A stretch of 64,000 nucleotides of DNA from Alphaproteobacteria bacterium (GTDB lineage: Bacteria > Pseudomonadota > Alphaproteobacteria > UBA8366 > GCA-2717185): contig JBBDQU010000051.1 of NCBI GenBank assembly GCA_040905865.1, positions 1 to 64,000 of the forward strand, written 5' to 3'. The notes under the pieces were generated by a model, which did not search any database, had not been told where the DNA came from, and worked only from the letters and a program-made list of their open reading frames with translations. The translations under genes were made by a program, and so were the position numbers. This document shows positions 1 to 9,506 of this stretch, piece after piece (within the stretch, counting starts at the first letter, position 1; each line of letters opens with the position of its first letter).

Positions 1-453
1 CCCGGCTCGTCGATCATGCCGGGCAAGGTCAACCCGACCCAGGCCGAGGCGCTGACGATGCTCTGCGCCCAGGTCATGGGCAACAATGTGACCATCACCA
101 TCGCCGGGGCGAGCGGCCACCTGGAACTGAACGTCTTCAAACCGGTGATGATATACAATCTGCTGCAATCGGTCGGGCTGCTGGCCGATGGCTGCCGCAG
201 TTTCGCCGATAACCTGGTCGCCGGGATCGAACCGGACCGGGCGCGCATCGCGGCGCTGGTGGATGAATCGCTGATGCTGGTAACCGCGCTCAGCCCCCAT
301 ATCGGCTATGACAGCGCCGCGAAAATCGCGAAGAAGGCGCAGGCCGACGGCACCTCGCTGCGTGACGCCGCGCTGGCGCTGGGCCTCGTGACCGAGGAAC
401 AGTTCGCGCAATGGGTCGTGCCGGCCGACATGACCCGCCCCGACGGCTCCTAG
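1..453 (+). CDS. fumC: fumarate hydratase class II, C-terminal part (partial)
   Basis: Cut by the left window edge; the reading frame is open from base 1 and ends at the TAG at 451-453, leaving about 150 residues. The piece opens with the fumarase/aspartase superfamily signature [11 protein letters not shown], whose serine lies on the mobile catalytic loop, and continues with the helical region and the small C-terminal domain ([16 protein letters not shown]). The enzyme reversibly hydrates fumarate to L-malate in the TCA cycle in the cytoplasm. Its stop codon overlaps by four bases that of the convergent RND pump gene. Other superfamily members (aspartase, argininosuccinate lyase) share the signature, but the C-terminal sequence fits FumC best. 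Confidence 0.93.
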   Translation, partial: PGSSIMPGKVNPTQAEALTMLCAQVMGNNVTITIAGASGHLELNVFKPVMIYNLLQSVGLLADGCRSFADNLVAGIEPDRARIAALVDESLMLVTALSPHIGYDSAAKIAKKAQADGTSLRDAALALGLVTEEQFAQWVVPADMTRPDGS

Positions 454-3400
454 TTTCCAGCGATAACATCGCGCTGCGGAGACCGGAAACGCGCATACAG
501 CCGACCGAAATCGCCCTGCACCCGGATCAGCGCCGGCACGACGAACAGCACCAGCAGGGTCGTCACCATCAGCCCGAAGACGAGCGTCACCGCCATCGGG
601 ATCAGGAATTGCGCCTGCAGGCTGCGTTCGAACAGCAGCGGCGTCAGCCCGCCCATGGTCGTGGCCGAGGTCAGGATCACCGCCCGCAACCGGTCCCGCG
701 TGCCGGCCACGATGGCGTGCTCCATATCGTCGCCATCCGCGATGCGTTCGTCGATGCGGCTGACCAGGATGATCGAATCGTTGATGACGATGCCGGACAA
801 CCCGACCAGCGCCATCATGCTGAGGATCGTGAGGTCGTAGTCCAGCAGCCAGTGTCCCAGCGTCGCGCCGACAAAGCCCAGCGGAATGATCGCCAGCACC
901 GCCAGCGGCCGGAAGTAACTGGAAAACACCCAGGCGAGGATGATGTAGATGCCGATCAGCCCGACAATCGCCCCGGCGCGCATGTCGCCCAGGGTTTGCG
1001 CCTGTTCCTCCGCCTTGCCGGCGAAACTGACCGCCACCCCATGGCGCGCGGCGATGTCGCGGATTCCGTCATTCTCCAGCGCCGACAGCACGTCGTCGGT
1101 TGAGGAGACCTGCTCATCGACATCGGCGGTGACGGCGACCTGCCGCACGCCGTCCTCGCGCAGCACCTGGGAAAAGCCGCGCTTGCCGGTCTGCGAGACA
1201 ATCTCCTCCAGCAACACCTCGGCGCCGCCCGGACCGCGCAGGTAGAGCCCGTCGAGACTCGCCGTTTCGGCGCCGCCGCGCGGGAAACGGACCCGGATCG
1301 TGACTTCCTCGTCGCCGCGCGCGAACCGCTTGGCGACCGCGCCTTCAAAGGCGTCGCGCACCTGCCGGCCGACGGTTTCGGTCGTGAAGCCGAGCGCCCG
1401 GCCGGCCGGCGTGACCTCCAGCACGGTTTCCGGTTTGCCATAGGGCAGGTTGTCGGAAATCGACTCGACGCCGGGATATTCCGCCAGCAGCGCCCGGGTT
1501 TCCTTCGACGCCGCCTTGAGCGACTCCAGGTCGTTGCCGGAGAGACGGACATCCACCTCCCGCCCCGGCGGGCCGCCCTGCGCCGAGCGGATGGTCAGGA
1601 ATTCCAGCGCCGGCAGCGCCACCGCCCGCGCGCGCCAGGCCTCGACGATCGCGCTGGTGCGGATTTCGCGCTGGTCAGACGCCGCCAGTTCGACCGCCAC
1701 GCTGCCCACATGATCGCCGCTGGCGGGAAACCCCGCGCCCTGCTCGCCGCTGGGCGCGCCGACCTTTAGCAGCACCATGCGGACCAGCCCGCCCCTGCCG
1801 CCGGACAGATCCTGTTCCGCTTCCAGCAGGCTTTGTTCCAGCCCTTCCAGCATTTCCAGCGTGCGTTCGCGTGGTGAGCCGGCGGTGAACTGGACATTGG
1901 CGTAGATCGTATCCGCCTCGGGCGAGGGAAAGAAGGTAAAGCCGACGCGGCCGCCGGCGACCAGCCCGATACTGAGCAGCAGCCCGCCGACGGCGCACGC
2001 CAGGGTTACATACCGCCAGTTGACCGCCAGTTGCACCCAGGACCGGAACGGCCCGTCCCGGAAGCGGTCGAAATTGCGGTTGAACCACAGCCGCGCGCGC
2101 CACGGGCGGGCGCGGCCCGGTTTCAGCGCGCCGCGCATATGGCCCGGCAGCACGAAGAAACATTCGACCAGACTGGCCACGATCACGGCGATGATCACCA
2201 GCGGGATCGCCTGGATGATCTGGCCGATAATGTCCGATATCACCAGCAGCGGGATGAAGGCGGCGATGGTGGTCAGCGACGAGCTGAAGACCGGCGCCGC
2301 CATGCGCTGCGCGCCCGTCACGGCGGCTTCCAGCGGTTCCATGCCGTCGCCGGCGCGGGCGGCCGAATGTTCGCCGACCACGATGGCGTCGTCGACGACG
2401 ATACCCAGCGCCATGATCAGCCCGAACAGGCTGATCATGTTGATCGACTGCCCCGTCATGTGCATGACCGCCATGGTCGCGAACAGCGATGTGGGGATGC
2501 CCATCGCGACCCAGAACGCCGTCGGCGTGTTCAGGAAGATGAACAGGATGGCCAGCACGAGGATCAGCCCGCCGCCGCCATTGACCAGCAGCAGGTCGAT
2601 GCGGCCGCGGATCAGTTCCGCCTGCACATCGTATTGCTCCACCTTCAGGTTGGGCGGCAGGGTCGGCAGGATTTCCGCCAGGTAGTCGTCCACTGTTTTC
2701 GCCACCACCAGCGCATCGGCGGTGGTCGACCGCTGGACATTGAGGTCGATTGCCTGAAAGCCGCGCCGCCAGGCGGTCTCGCCGCCATCCTCGAAGCGTT
2801 CGCTGACCTGCGCGATGTCGCGCAGCAGGATCTTCTGCCCGTTTTCCAGCGCCCGCACCTCGATCCGGCCCAGCCCCCGCGCGTCCTTTCGTTCGCCGAC
2901 GCTGCGAATCTGCCGTTCCGCCGACCCGGTCGTGTCGCCCGAAGGCAGGTCCTGCGAGGTCTCGCGGATGCGCGCCGCGACATCCCCCAGGGTCAGGTCG
3001 GTCTCCAGCAGAATTTCCGGCGGGATTTCGACCCAGATCTCGTCGTCCCGCGCGCCGAACAGGGTGATCTTGTCGATGCCCCGCGCCAGCAGATCGTCGC
3101 GCATGCGCTTGGCGATGGCCTTCAGCGACGCTTCCGAATAGGGACCGGAAATCGACAGACGCGAAATCAGATCGTAGCGGACCGCGTTATTGATGACCGG
3201 GCTCTCGCTGTCTTCCGGCAGGGTCGTCACCTGCCCCACGGCGGTTTCCACATTCGACAACGCCGATTGCATGTCGGCGCCCGGGTTGAATTCGATCAGG
3301 ATGCGCGCGCGCCCTTCGGTGGAGGAGGACCGCACCCGCTTGACGCCGTCGAGAAAACGGACTTCCGATTCGACCGCCTGGACGATATTGGCGTCCACAT

Positions 3401-3608
3401 CCTCCGCGCTGGCGCCACGCCAGTCGACGCTGATATTGACGAAATCCAGACCGAAATCGGGAAAAAACTGAACGTTCATCTGGCGCAGCGAATACAGCCC
3501 GCTGACGATCATGATCAGCATCAGCAGGTTCGCCGCTGTCCGGTGGCTGGCGAACAGCCGGATCAGCGAGAACCGGCGGCCGGTGTCGCCGGGCGTATTG
3601 TCCGTCAT
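450..3608 (-). CDS. RND-family efflux transporter, inner-membrane permease
   Basis: A 1052-residue inner-membrane proton antiporter, full length for the AcrB/MexB superfamily. The first membrane helix is near residues 25-43, followed by a large periplasmic porter domain. The VDDAIVV segment at 405-411 in TM4 holds the paired Asp residues of the proton relay. A second helix bundle ([10 protein letters not shown], then [15 protein letters not shown] near the end) shows the duplicated architecture. The start overlaps the adaptor stop by four bases (ATGA), so the two are translationally coupled. No outer-membrane factor lies in the window, so the pump probably borrows a TolC-like channel encoded elsewhere. 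The substrate cannot be read from sequence; with a TetR regulator, drug, bile-salt or solvent export is plausible. Confidence 0.93.
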   Translation of the reverse strand: MTDNTPGDTGRRFSLIRLFASHRTAANLLMLIMIVSGLYSLRQMNVQFFPDFGLDFVNISVDWRGASAEDVDANIVQAVESEVRFLDGVKRVRSSSTEGRARILIEFNPGADMQSALSNVETAVGQVTTLPEDSESPVINNAVRYDLISRLSISGPYSEASLKAIAKRMRDDLLARGIDKITLFGARDDEIWVEIPPEILLETDLTLGDVAARIRETSQDLPSGDTTGSAERQIRSVGERKDARGLGRIEVRALENGQKILLRDIAQVSERFEDGGETAWRRGFQAIDLNVQRSTTADALVVAKTVDDYLAEILPTLPPNLKVEQYDVQAELIRGRIDLLLVNGGGGLILVLAILFIFLNTPTAFWVAMGIPTSLFATMAVMHMTGQSINMISLFGLIMALGIVVDDAIVVGEHSAARAGDGMEPLEAAVTGAQRMAAPVFSSSLTTIAAFIPLLVISDIIGQIIQAIPLVIIAVIVASLVECFFVLPGHMRGALKPGRARPWRARLWFNRNFDRFRDGPFRSWVQLAVNWRYVTLACAVGGLLLSIGLVAGGRVGFTFFPSPEADTIYANVQFTAGSPRERTLEMLEGLEQSLLEAEQDLSGGRGGLVRMVLLKVGAPSGEQGAGFPASGDHVGSVAVELAASDQREIRTSAIVEAWRARAVALPALEFLTIRSAQGGPPGREVDVRLSGNDLESLKAASKETRALLAEYPGVESISDNLPYGKPETVLEVTPAGRALGFTTETVGRQVRDAFEGAVAKRFARGDEEVTIRVRFPRGGAETASLDGLYLRGPGGAEVLLEEIVSQTGKRGFSQVLREDGVRQVAVTADVDEQVSSTDDVLSALENDGIRDIAARHGVAVSFAGKAEEQAQTLGDMRAGAIVGLIGIYIILAWVFSSYFRPLAVLAIIPLGFVGATLGHWLLDYDLTILSMMALVGLSGIVINDSIILVSRIDERIADGDDMEHAIVAGTRDRLRAVILTSATTMGGLTPLLFERSLQAQFLIPMAVTLVFGLMVTTLLVLFVVPALIRVQGDFGRLYARFRSPQRDVIAGN

Positions 3609-4843
3609 CGCTGCGAGACCAGGACGCCGGCGCCGACTTCGGGAAAGCGGGTCACCAGCACCGCCTCGCCGTCCGCCAGCCCGCCGCGCAGCACCACGTC
3701 CGATCCCAGACGCGCCACCACTTCGGTCCGGCGCGCCGCCAGCCGGTCATCCACCACGACATAGACCGTATCGTCGCCATGCAACGCCGATTCCGGCAAT
3801 CGAACCACATCCCTGTATTCCGGCCCCGGCATCTCGATCCGCACGAAAGCGCCCGGCCGGAGGCTGGTATCCGGCCCGATGTTCAGCAGGCTGGCGTACA
3901 GGCTGACGCCGCCGCTGTCCGCCTGGATTTCGCTGCCCTCGCGCACCAGCCATGCTTCCAGCGGATTGGCCGGATCGCCGCCGCGCCAGTAGACCCTGGC
4001 CTTCCGGCCCCGGAACCCGCCATCGGCATTGAGGGCGGAAAATTGTGCATTGCCGATATTGAACCGGACTTCAAGCCGCGATGAATCGATCACGGTCGCG
4101 ACCCGGTCGCCGGTGCCGAGCCGCTTGCCGATCGCTGCTTCCACATCCAGCACGAAGCCGTCGAACGGCGCCAGCAGGCGGGTTTCCTCCAGGTCCCGCT
4201 GTGCGCGGCGCAGGGCGACTTCCATCCGGGCGACGGTCGCCTCCTGCTGCGCCACTTTCGCCTGCCAGGTGGCGATGGCGCGCTCGCGATCGGCAAGTTC
4301 CTGCTCGGCCTGGCTGAGCGCGAGGCGGGCATCGTCCAGCGCCTTGTCCGACGACGCGCCAGACCCGCGCAGCTTTTCGCGCCGCGCCACGTCCCGGCGA
4401 CGGATGTCCCGCTGCGTCCTGTCATGGGGCAGTTGCGCCTTCACCCCTTCATATTCGGCGCGGATTTCGCGCAGCCGCGCCTGCGCCTCCTCAAGCTGCG
4501 CCGTCGTCTCGGCGACGGCGGCGCGGTATTCGAACGGGTCAATCGCCACCAGCAGATCCGCGCGCCGGACAATGCCGCCATCGCGGAAATTATCGCCGAC
4601 CGCCACAATCCGCCCGGCGACCAGCGGACGCAGTTCCACTTTCCGGCCCGCCACAACCTCGCCGAACAGCTTGAGGTCCGGCTGGATATCGGCGATACGG
4701 GCAGGAACGGTTTCGACGACCCATGACCGTTCCTGTACCGCATTGCGCACCGGTTCAGGTTTGGAACCGATCAGCGCATAAACGCCGCCTGTCGCGCCGG
4801 CAAGCACCACAGCCGCCAGGAAGATGTGCAGGCCGACCCGCAT
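3605..4843 (-). CDS. RND efflux periplasmic adaptor subunit (HlyD/MFP family)
   Basis: A 412-residue membrane-fusion protein linking the RND permease to an outer-membrane channel. An N-terminal signal anchor lies near residues 5-25. A first lipoyl half follows (PLVAGRIVAVGDNFRDGG), then a long coiled-coil hairpin of about 110 residues rich in Arg, Glu and Ala (roughly 105-215). The second lipoyl half comes next (LLAPFDGFVLDVEAAIGKRL), and beta-barrel and membrane-proximal domains complete the protein. The gene starts 2 bp after the TetR stop and overlaps the permease by 4 bp, so tetR-adaptor-permease form one minus-strand operon. Confidence 0.92.
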   Translation of the reverse strand: MRVGLHIFLAAVVLAGATGGVYALIGSKPEPVRNAVQERSWVVETVPARIADIQPDLKLFGEVVAGRKVELRPLVAGRIVAVGDNFRDGGIVRRADLLVAIDPFEYRAAVAETTAQLEEAQARLREIRAEYEGVKAQLPHDRTQRDIRRRDVARREKLRGSGASSDKALDDARLALSQAEQELADRERAIATWQAKVAQQEATVARMEVALRRAQRDLEETRLLAPFDGFVLDVEAAIGKRLGTGDRVATVIDSSRLEVRFNIGNAQFSALNADGGFRGRKARVYWRGGDPANPLEAWLVREGSEIQADSGGVSLYASLLNIGPDTSLRPGAFVRIEMPGPEYRDVVRLPESALHGDDTVYVVVDDRLAARRTEVVARLGSDVVLRGGLADGEAVLVTRFPEVGAGVLVSQR

Positions 4844-4845
4844 GG

Positions 4846-5601
4846 TCAGCTTTCCTCTCCGTTCGGTCCCACCGGCAACGGCAGGCCCAGCGACCCCAGA
4901 ATCGACGGAATGACCGTGTCGGCGACGAGCGCGATACGCGCCGGGGTGTATTCGTCCCAGCCCAGCCGCGCGAACACGATTGCCCGGCAGGCGCCGAACG
5001 ACATGATCTGACCGATAAACGCATGAACCCGGATCGTGATTTCGGGATCCTGCTTGTCCCGGCCGAGCGCCGCGGCCACCAGCGACGCCACGGCGTCATG
5101 CATGGGATTGATGCGGTCCGCCAGAATCATGGCGAACTCCCTGGATGGCTGGTGGAATTCGCGCAGCAGGAAGGGCATCTGCCATTGCAGCACCCGCCCC
5201 CCCAGCACAGCAACATAAAGGGCGCGGACAAAGCGCGCCGTACAGGCCGCGAGTTTTTCCCGGTCGCCGCCCGCCGCCGCCACGTCTTCACGCAATTGCC
5301 GGATGATGGGGCCGAAATGGGGCCCGATATCGTCGATCAGCCGCCTGACGGTTTCCTGATACAGGCTGCGCTTGCCGCCGAAATGGTAGTTGACCGCGCC
5401 CAGGTTGACCTTTGCCGCCGTCGCCAGGTCGCGCATCGACACGCCGTTATAGCCGCGTTCGGCGAAAAGCCGGCCCGCATTGTCCAGGATCCGGTCGCGG
5501 CTGTCGGCGCCGCCGGGCCGGCCACGGGCCCGGGATTCGCCGCCGGAGTCCGGTTCGGGATTCGCGCTGACCGGTGTTTGCCTATCGAGCGTATCGTCCA
5601 T
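4846..5601 (-). CDS. TetR/AcrR-family transcriptional regulator of the RND operon
   Basis: A 251-residue one-component repressor and first gene of the efflux operon. The N-terminal TetR DNA-binding domain covers about residues 33-80, with recognition helix region VNLGAVNYHFGGKRSLY at 65-81. The C-terminal ligand domain resembles the CerR/YbiH (DUF1956) type, with LREFHQPS and a segment ending ADRINPMHDAV. The N-terminal 30 residues are Gly/Ser/Pro-rich and probably disordered. A perfect palindrome sits in the promoter spacer just upstream, so autorepression with relief by a pump substrate is the likely circuit. The Shine-Dalgarno is weak. Confidence 0.9.
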   Translation of the reverse strand: MDDTLDRQTPVSANPEPDSGGESRARGRPGGADSRDRILDNAGRLFAERGYNGVSMRDLATAAKVNLGAVNYHFGGKRSLYQETVRRLIDDIGPHFGPIIRQLREDVAAAGGDREKLAACTARFVRALYVAVLGGRVLQWQMPFLLREFHQPSREFAMILADRINPMHDAVASLVAAALGRDKQDPEITIRVHAFIGQIMSFGACRAIVFARLGWDEYTPARIALVADTVIPSILGSLGLPLPVGPNGEES

Positions 5602-5639
5602 TCTATCCGACGGTTCTGTCCTGCAAATGCTGCGCCGGC

Positions 5640-5668
5640 ATTATTTGGTCAAACGTTTGAATAATCAA
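5640..5668 (-). promoter_or_regulatory. promoter and embedded operator of the tetR-RND operon
   Basis: On the minus strand a -35 box TTGATT (5668-5663), a 17-base spacer and a -10 box AATAAT (5645-5640) match sigma70 promoters well. The spacer contains the perfect 12-bp palindrome TCAAACGTTTGA (5649-5660), where a TetR dimer would block RNA polymerase. The predicted transcript start lies about 30 bases before the TetR start codon. Box and palindrome are seen directly; that this TetR binds them is inferred from position. Confidence 0.7.
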
Positions 5669-5865
5669 GGTGCAGTTTTTGCGCAATTCAGCCATGCGTT
5701 AAATGCATATCGATGTACACAAACAGCCGCACCGCGCAGCAATCTTGACCGCTGCCATGCGGCGTGTAAAAAAACCACTCCACATTCACGCGGCCGCGCC
5801 ATCGTCGGGAGGCAATGCGACGGTACGGTTGCGTTTTCAGTCCTTATATTGCCTGGGAGTTTCAG

Positions 5866-7353
5866 ATGACAGATACGGATTACGACGTCGTCGTCGTTGG
5901 TGCGGGAAACGCCGCCCTTTGCTCGGCGCTTTCCGCGCAGGAAAGCGGCGCGAAGGTTCTGGTGGTTGAACGCGCCCCGGAAGAGGAAGCCGGCGGCAAC
6001 AGCCGCTATACGGCCGGCGCGATCCGTTTCGCCCATGAAGGGGTCGAAGACCTCAAGACCGTTGTCGACCTGACCGAAGAGGAAATCGGCAACGCGGATT
6101 TCGGCACCTATACCGAAGACCAGTATTACGACGACCTGTTCCGCCTGACCCAGTTCCGCAGCGACCCGGAACTCTCCGAGATGCTCGTCACCAAGAGCCT
6201 CGAGACCGTGCAGTGGATGAAGTCCAAGGGCATCAAGTTCCAGCCGAGCTATGGCCGGCAGGCCTTCAAGGTCGACGGCAAGTTTCGTTTCTGGGGCGGG
6301 CTGTGCGTCGAGACCTGGGGCGGCGGCGAAGGGCTGATCGAACTGGAAACCAAGTCCTGCGGCGAACGCAGCATCGAAATCCAGTACGAAACCCGCGCCA
6401 TGTCGCTGTTGTATGACGAGGAAAAAGTCAACGGCATCAGGGTCAAGCACAAGGGCAAGGTCCGGGATATCCGCGCCAAGGCGGTCGTGCTGGCCAGCGG
6501 CGGCTTCGAGGCCAATGCCGAAATGCGCACCCGCTACCTCGGCCCCGGCTGGGAAATGGCCAAGGTTCGCGGCACCCGCCACAACCAGGGCGAAGGCATC
6601 AAGATGGCGCTCGATATCGGCGCCATGTCCTACGGCAACTGGTCCGGCTGCCATGCGGTGGCCTGGGACGTGAACGCGCCGGAATTCGGCGACCTGACGG
6701 TCGGCGACAATTTCCAGAAGCACAGCTATCCGCTGGGCGTGATGATCAACGCCCACGGCAAGCGCTTCGTCGACGAAGGCGCGGATTTCCGCAATTACAC
6801 CTATGCCAAATATGGCCGCGAAATCCTCAACCAGCCTGGCATGCTGTGCTGGCAGGTCTTCGACCAGAAGGTCACCAGCATGCTGCGGGACGAATACCGC
6901 ATTCGCCGGGTCACCAAGGTCACCGGCAACACGCTGGAGGAACTGGTTGAGAAGATGGAAGGCGTGGAGCCGAAACAGGCGCTGAAGACGCTGAAGGAAT
7001 ACAACGCGGCGGTGGACACGAAAACGCCGTTCAATCCGGCTGTTCTGGACGGCCGTGGCACGCCCGGCCTCGAAATTCCGAAAACTAACTGGGCGAACAC
7101 CCTCGACGAGGGCCCGTTCGAAGCCTATGGCCTTGGCTGCGGCATCACCTTCACCTTCGGCGGCTTGCGGATCAATCCGGAAACCGGCGGTGTCGTCGAT
7201 ACCGACCTGCAGGAAATTCCGGGCCTGTATGCGGCCGGCGAACTGGTCGGCGGCCTGTTCTACTTCAACTATCCGGGCGGCACGGGGCTGATGTCCGGCG
7301 CCATCTTCGGCAAGCTGGCGGGCGGTTCCGCCGGCCGGAGCGCGATGGGCTGA
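5866..7353 (+). CDS. FAD-dependent oxidoreductase, tricarballylate dehydrogenase (TcuA)-like
   Basis: A 495-residue flavoprotein of the fumarate reductase/succinate dehydrogenase flavoprotein family. The Rossmann motif VVVVGAGNAAL sits at the N terminus, followed by the flavin-binding stretch GGNSRYTAGAIRFA. The C terminus carries the usual GLYAAGELVGG and a GTGLMSGAIFG flavin motif. The start is the ATG at 5866, placed after GGGAG (5855-5859) and directly before the Rossmann fold; an in-frame upstream ATG at 5815 would add a non-homologous extension. TcuA oxidises tricarballylate to cis-aconitate and normally passes electrons to TcuB. No tcuB is present here, so the true substrate and acceptor are unknown. 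A strong terminator follows. Confidence 0.8.
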   Translation: MTDTDYDVVVVGAGNAALCSALSAQESGAKVLVVERAPEEEAGGNSRYTAGAIRFAHEGVEDLKTVVDLTEEEIGNADFGTYTEDQYYDDLFRLTQFRSDPELSEMLVTKSLETVQWMKSKGIKFQPSYGRQAFKVDGKFRFWGGLCVETWGGGEGLIELETKSCGERSIEIQYETRAMSLLYDEEKVNGIRVKHKGKVRDIRAKAVVLASGGFEANAEMRTRYLGPGWEMAKVRGTRHNQGEGIKMALDIGAMSYGNWSGCHAVAWDVNAPEFGDLTVGDNFQKHSYPLGVMINAHGKRFVDEGADFRNYTYAKYGREILNQPGMLCWQVFDQKVTSMLRDEYRIRRVTKVTGNTLEELVEKMEGVEPKQALKTLKEYNAAVDTKTPFNPAVLDGRGTPGLEIPKTNWANTLDEGPFEAYGLGCGITFTFGGLRINPETGGVVDTDLQEIPGLYAAGELVGGLFYFNYPGGTGLMSGAIFGKLAGGSAGRSAMG

Positions 7354-7382
7354 CCCGCCGCCGCGCACAAGCGACACAGAAT

Positions 7383-7414
7383 CGCCGGCTGCATTGTCTT
7401 GCAGCCGGCGTTTT
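7383..7414 (+). terminator. rho-independent terminator after the TcuA-like gene
   Basis: A perfect 11-bp inverted repeat (7383-7393 with 7400-7410, arm CGCCGGCTGCA) around a 6-base loop is followed by TTTT. It lies 30 bases after the TcuA-like stop and 16 bases before the end of the convergent TRAP permease gene, so it may serve both directions. Confidence 0.85.
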
Positions 7415-7429
7415 CATGTCCGGGCGGGG

Positions 7430-9478
7430 TCAGGCCAGCGCGGGCGCCTGCTTCCGCGCCACAAACCCCGTGGCGACGCCGATAGCCAGCAGGATTCCGG
7501 AAACCGTCGCCAGTTCCCAGTTGGTCACGCCCAGCACCTCATTGCCCGGCGTCGCCAGCGTGATACCGCCGATGCCGAGCGCCGCCCGACTGATCCAGCC
7601 GGTGACGCCGCCGCCGAGATTGCCCAGCAGGACGAGATAGCCCTGCAGCGCGCCGGAAACGAACACGATGCCGATCATCGCCTTGGCGAAGACCAGCGCC
7701 GTCTGTTCCAGCGGCCCCTGCCAGATGAAGGCCGGGTCGAAGACGAAAAAGAACGGGATGAAGTAGATGATGCTGCCAAGCCGCATCGCCTCGAACCCGA
7801 CCGACATCGGCGCCGCCCTGGCGATGGGCGCCGCCGCATAGGCGCCAAGGGCCACCGGCGGGGTGATGAAACTCAGCATGCCCCAGTAGAAGATGAACAT
7901 ATGCACCGACATCGGGTTCATGCCGCCCTGGATCAGCGCCGGCGCCAGGGCAATGGCCAGGAAGACATAGGCCGCCGTGACGGTCATGCCGATCCCCAGC
8001 ACGAAGCTGGTGAACGCCCCCATCAGCAGCAGGATCACGTTGGATCCCCCGGCTATGGACAGCAGGTCGCTGGCCAGGTTGCCGATCTTGCCGGTGACTT
8101 CCAGTGCGCCGACAATGATGCCGATCCCCGCCAGCAGCGCCGCCAGTTCGGCAAACAGTTTTACCGTCGAGGTGATGAAATCGACCAGTTTCGCCCGGTT
8201 CCAGCGGTAATAGGGAAAGACCTGGTTCAGGACAATCAGCAGGACTGTCGCGTAATACGGCGCAATGGTTTCCTGGTTCAGGAAGACCAGCATCCAGACC
8301 AGCAGTGCAAAGACGGCAATGAAATACCAGCCCTTCTTCATGGTCTCCTTCAGGCTCGGCATTTCCGCCGGCGGCAGGCCGCGCAGATTGTGACGGGCCG
8401 CATAGGCGTCGATCTGCATGAACAGCCCGAAGAAATACATCGCCGAGGGGATAATCGCCGCGAGCGCCACGTCGCGGTAGGGCACCTCAAGGAACAGCGC
8501 CATGACGAAAGCCGTCGCGCCCATGATCGGCGGCATCAGCACCCCGCCCGTGGACGCGCAGGCCTCGACCCCGCCGGCATAGGCGGGCCGGAATCCGACC
8601 CGCTTCATCGTCGGGATGGTCATCACGCCGGTGGTCAGCACATTGGTGACCACGCTGCCGCTCATCGAGCCCATCAACCCGCTGGCGAAGATCGCGACCT
8701 TCGCCGGCCCGCCCCGGACATGGCCGAGCAGCGCGAAGGCGAGGTTGAGGAAGAAGCTGCCGCCGCCGGTATGCTGCAGGGCGACGCCGAAGATCAGGAA
8801 ACCGATGACGATATTGCCGAAGGCGCGCATCGGGATGCCGAAGATCGCCTCCTCGCCCATCGCGAAGCGTGTGCCGACTTCCTGCCAGTCCGGCGACGAC
8901 GCAAGCAGGATTCCCGGAAGCTGGTCTGCCACGAAAGGATAGATTGAAAAAATCGCGACGACCGAAACGATGGCGTAGCCCCCGACCCGGCGCGTCGCGT
9001 CCAGCACCAGCGCCCAGAGGACATAGGCGAGATAAACCGCCTCGATGTTTTCCGCCGGGACCTCATATTCCCAGCCTTCGTCGAGGATCCGGCCGCCGTT
9101 CCAGACGAAATACAGGCCGACCCCGATGGTCGTGACGAACAGCACGACATCATACCAGGGCACGCTGTTCTTTGGCGCGCCGCCGTATGCGGGCCAGTAA
9201 ATGAAAACAAAGGGCAGCAGGGTCAGCAGCAGCAGATAAAGATACTGGAGGCCCAGCAGATTGAAATTGAATCCGAGATCCTGACTGAACCGCCAGGGAA
9301 TCCCGCCCAGGAAATCGCTGTCCGACATCAGCCGCCCGATACTGAACAGCTGATAGACCGAAAGCCCGATGGACAGGAACGCCGCGGTCAGCAGCGCGTA
9401 ATGCCAGAATCCGGCAAGCTGGCGATGGCGCGAAATTTCCGCCACCGCCGCCTTGCCTTCGGGTGCGCGCAGGCTCAT
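7430..9478 (-). CDS. TRAP transporter fused permease (DctQM type, TAXI-associated)
   Basis: A 682-residue polytopic inner-membrane protein in which the small (Q) and large (M) TRAP subunits are fused, as is usual for TAXI-type systems. The N-terminal third carries about four to five helices. The remainder is the DctM-like domain, with GLMGSMSGSVVTNVLTTG and GGVLMPPIMGATAF motifs typical of the family and many further helices. It uses a cation gradient to import a solute delivered by the periplasmic TAXI protein encoded 28 bp upstream on the same strand. The substrate is unknown; facing a TcuA-like gene suggests a carboxylate, but that is only context. Confidence 0.93.
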   Translation of the reverse strand: MSLRAPEGKAAVAEISRHRQLAGFWHYALLTAAFLSIGLSVYQLFSIGRLMSDSDFLGGIPWRFSQDLGFNFNLLGLQYLYLLLLTLLPFVFIYWPAYGGAPKNSVPWYDVVLFVTTIGVGLYFVWNGGRILDEGWEYEVPAENIEAVYLAYVLWALVLDATRRVGGYAIVSVVAIFSIYPFVADQLPGILLASSPDWQEVGTRFAMGEEAIFGIPMRAFGNIVIGFLIFGVALQHTGGGSFFLNLAFALLGHVRGGPAKVAIFASGLMGSMSGSVVTNVLTTGVMTIPTMKRVGFRPAYAGGVEACASTGGVLMPPIMGATAFVMALFLEVPYRDVALAAIIPSAMYFFGLFMQIDAYAARHNLRGLPPAEMPSLKETMKKGWYFIAVFALLVWMLVFLNQETIAPYYATVLLIVLNQVFPYYRWNRAKLVDFITSTVKLFAELAALLAGIGIIVGALEVTGKIGNLASDLLSIAGGSNVILLLMGAFTSFVLGIGMTVTAAYVFLAIALAPALIQGGMNPMSVHMFIFYWGMLSFITPPVALGAYAAAPIARAAPMSVGFEAMRLGSIIYFIPFFFVFDPAFIWQGPLEQTALVFAKAMIGIVFVSGALQGYLVLLGNLGGGVTGWISRAALGIGGITLATPGNEVLGVTNWELATVSGILLAIGVATGFVARKQAPALA

Positions 9479-9506
9479 GGCCTGTCTTTGAGTCCGTCGG
9501 TTCCCG

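Noticed and set aside
2031-3764. A 577-codon plus-strand frame antisense to the RND permease and adaptor
   Set aside because: It crosses the boundary of two clear genes and has His/Asp/Arg-rich low-complexity translation typical of antisense frames.
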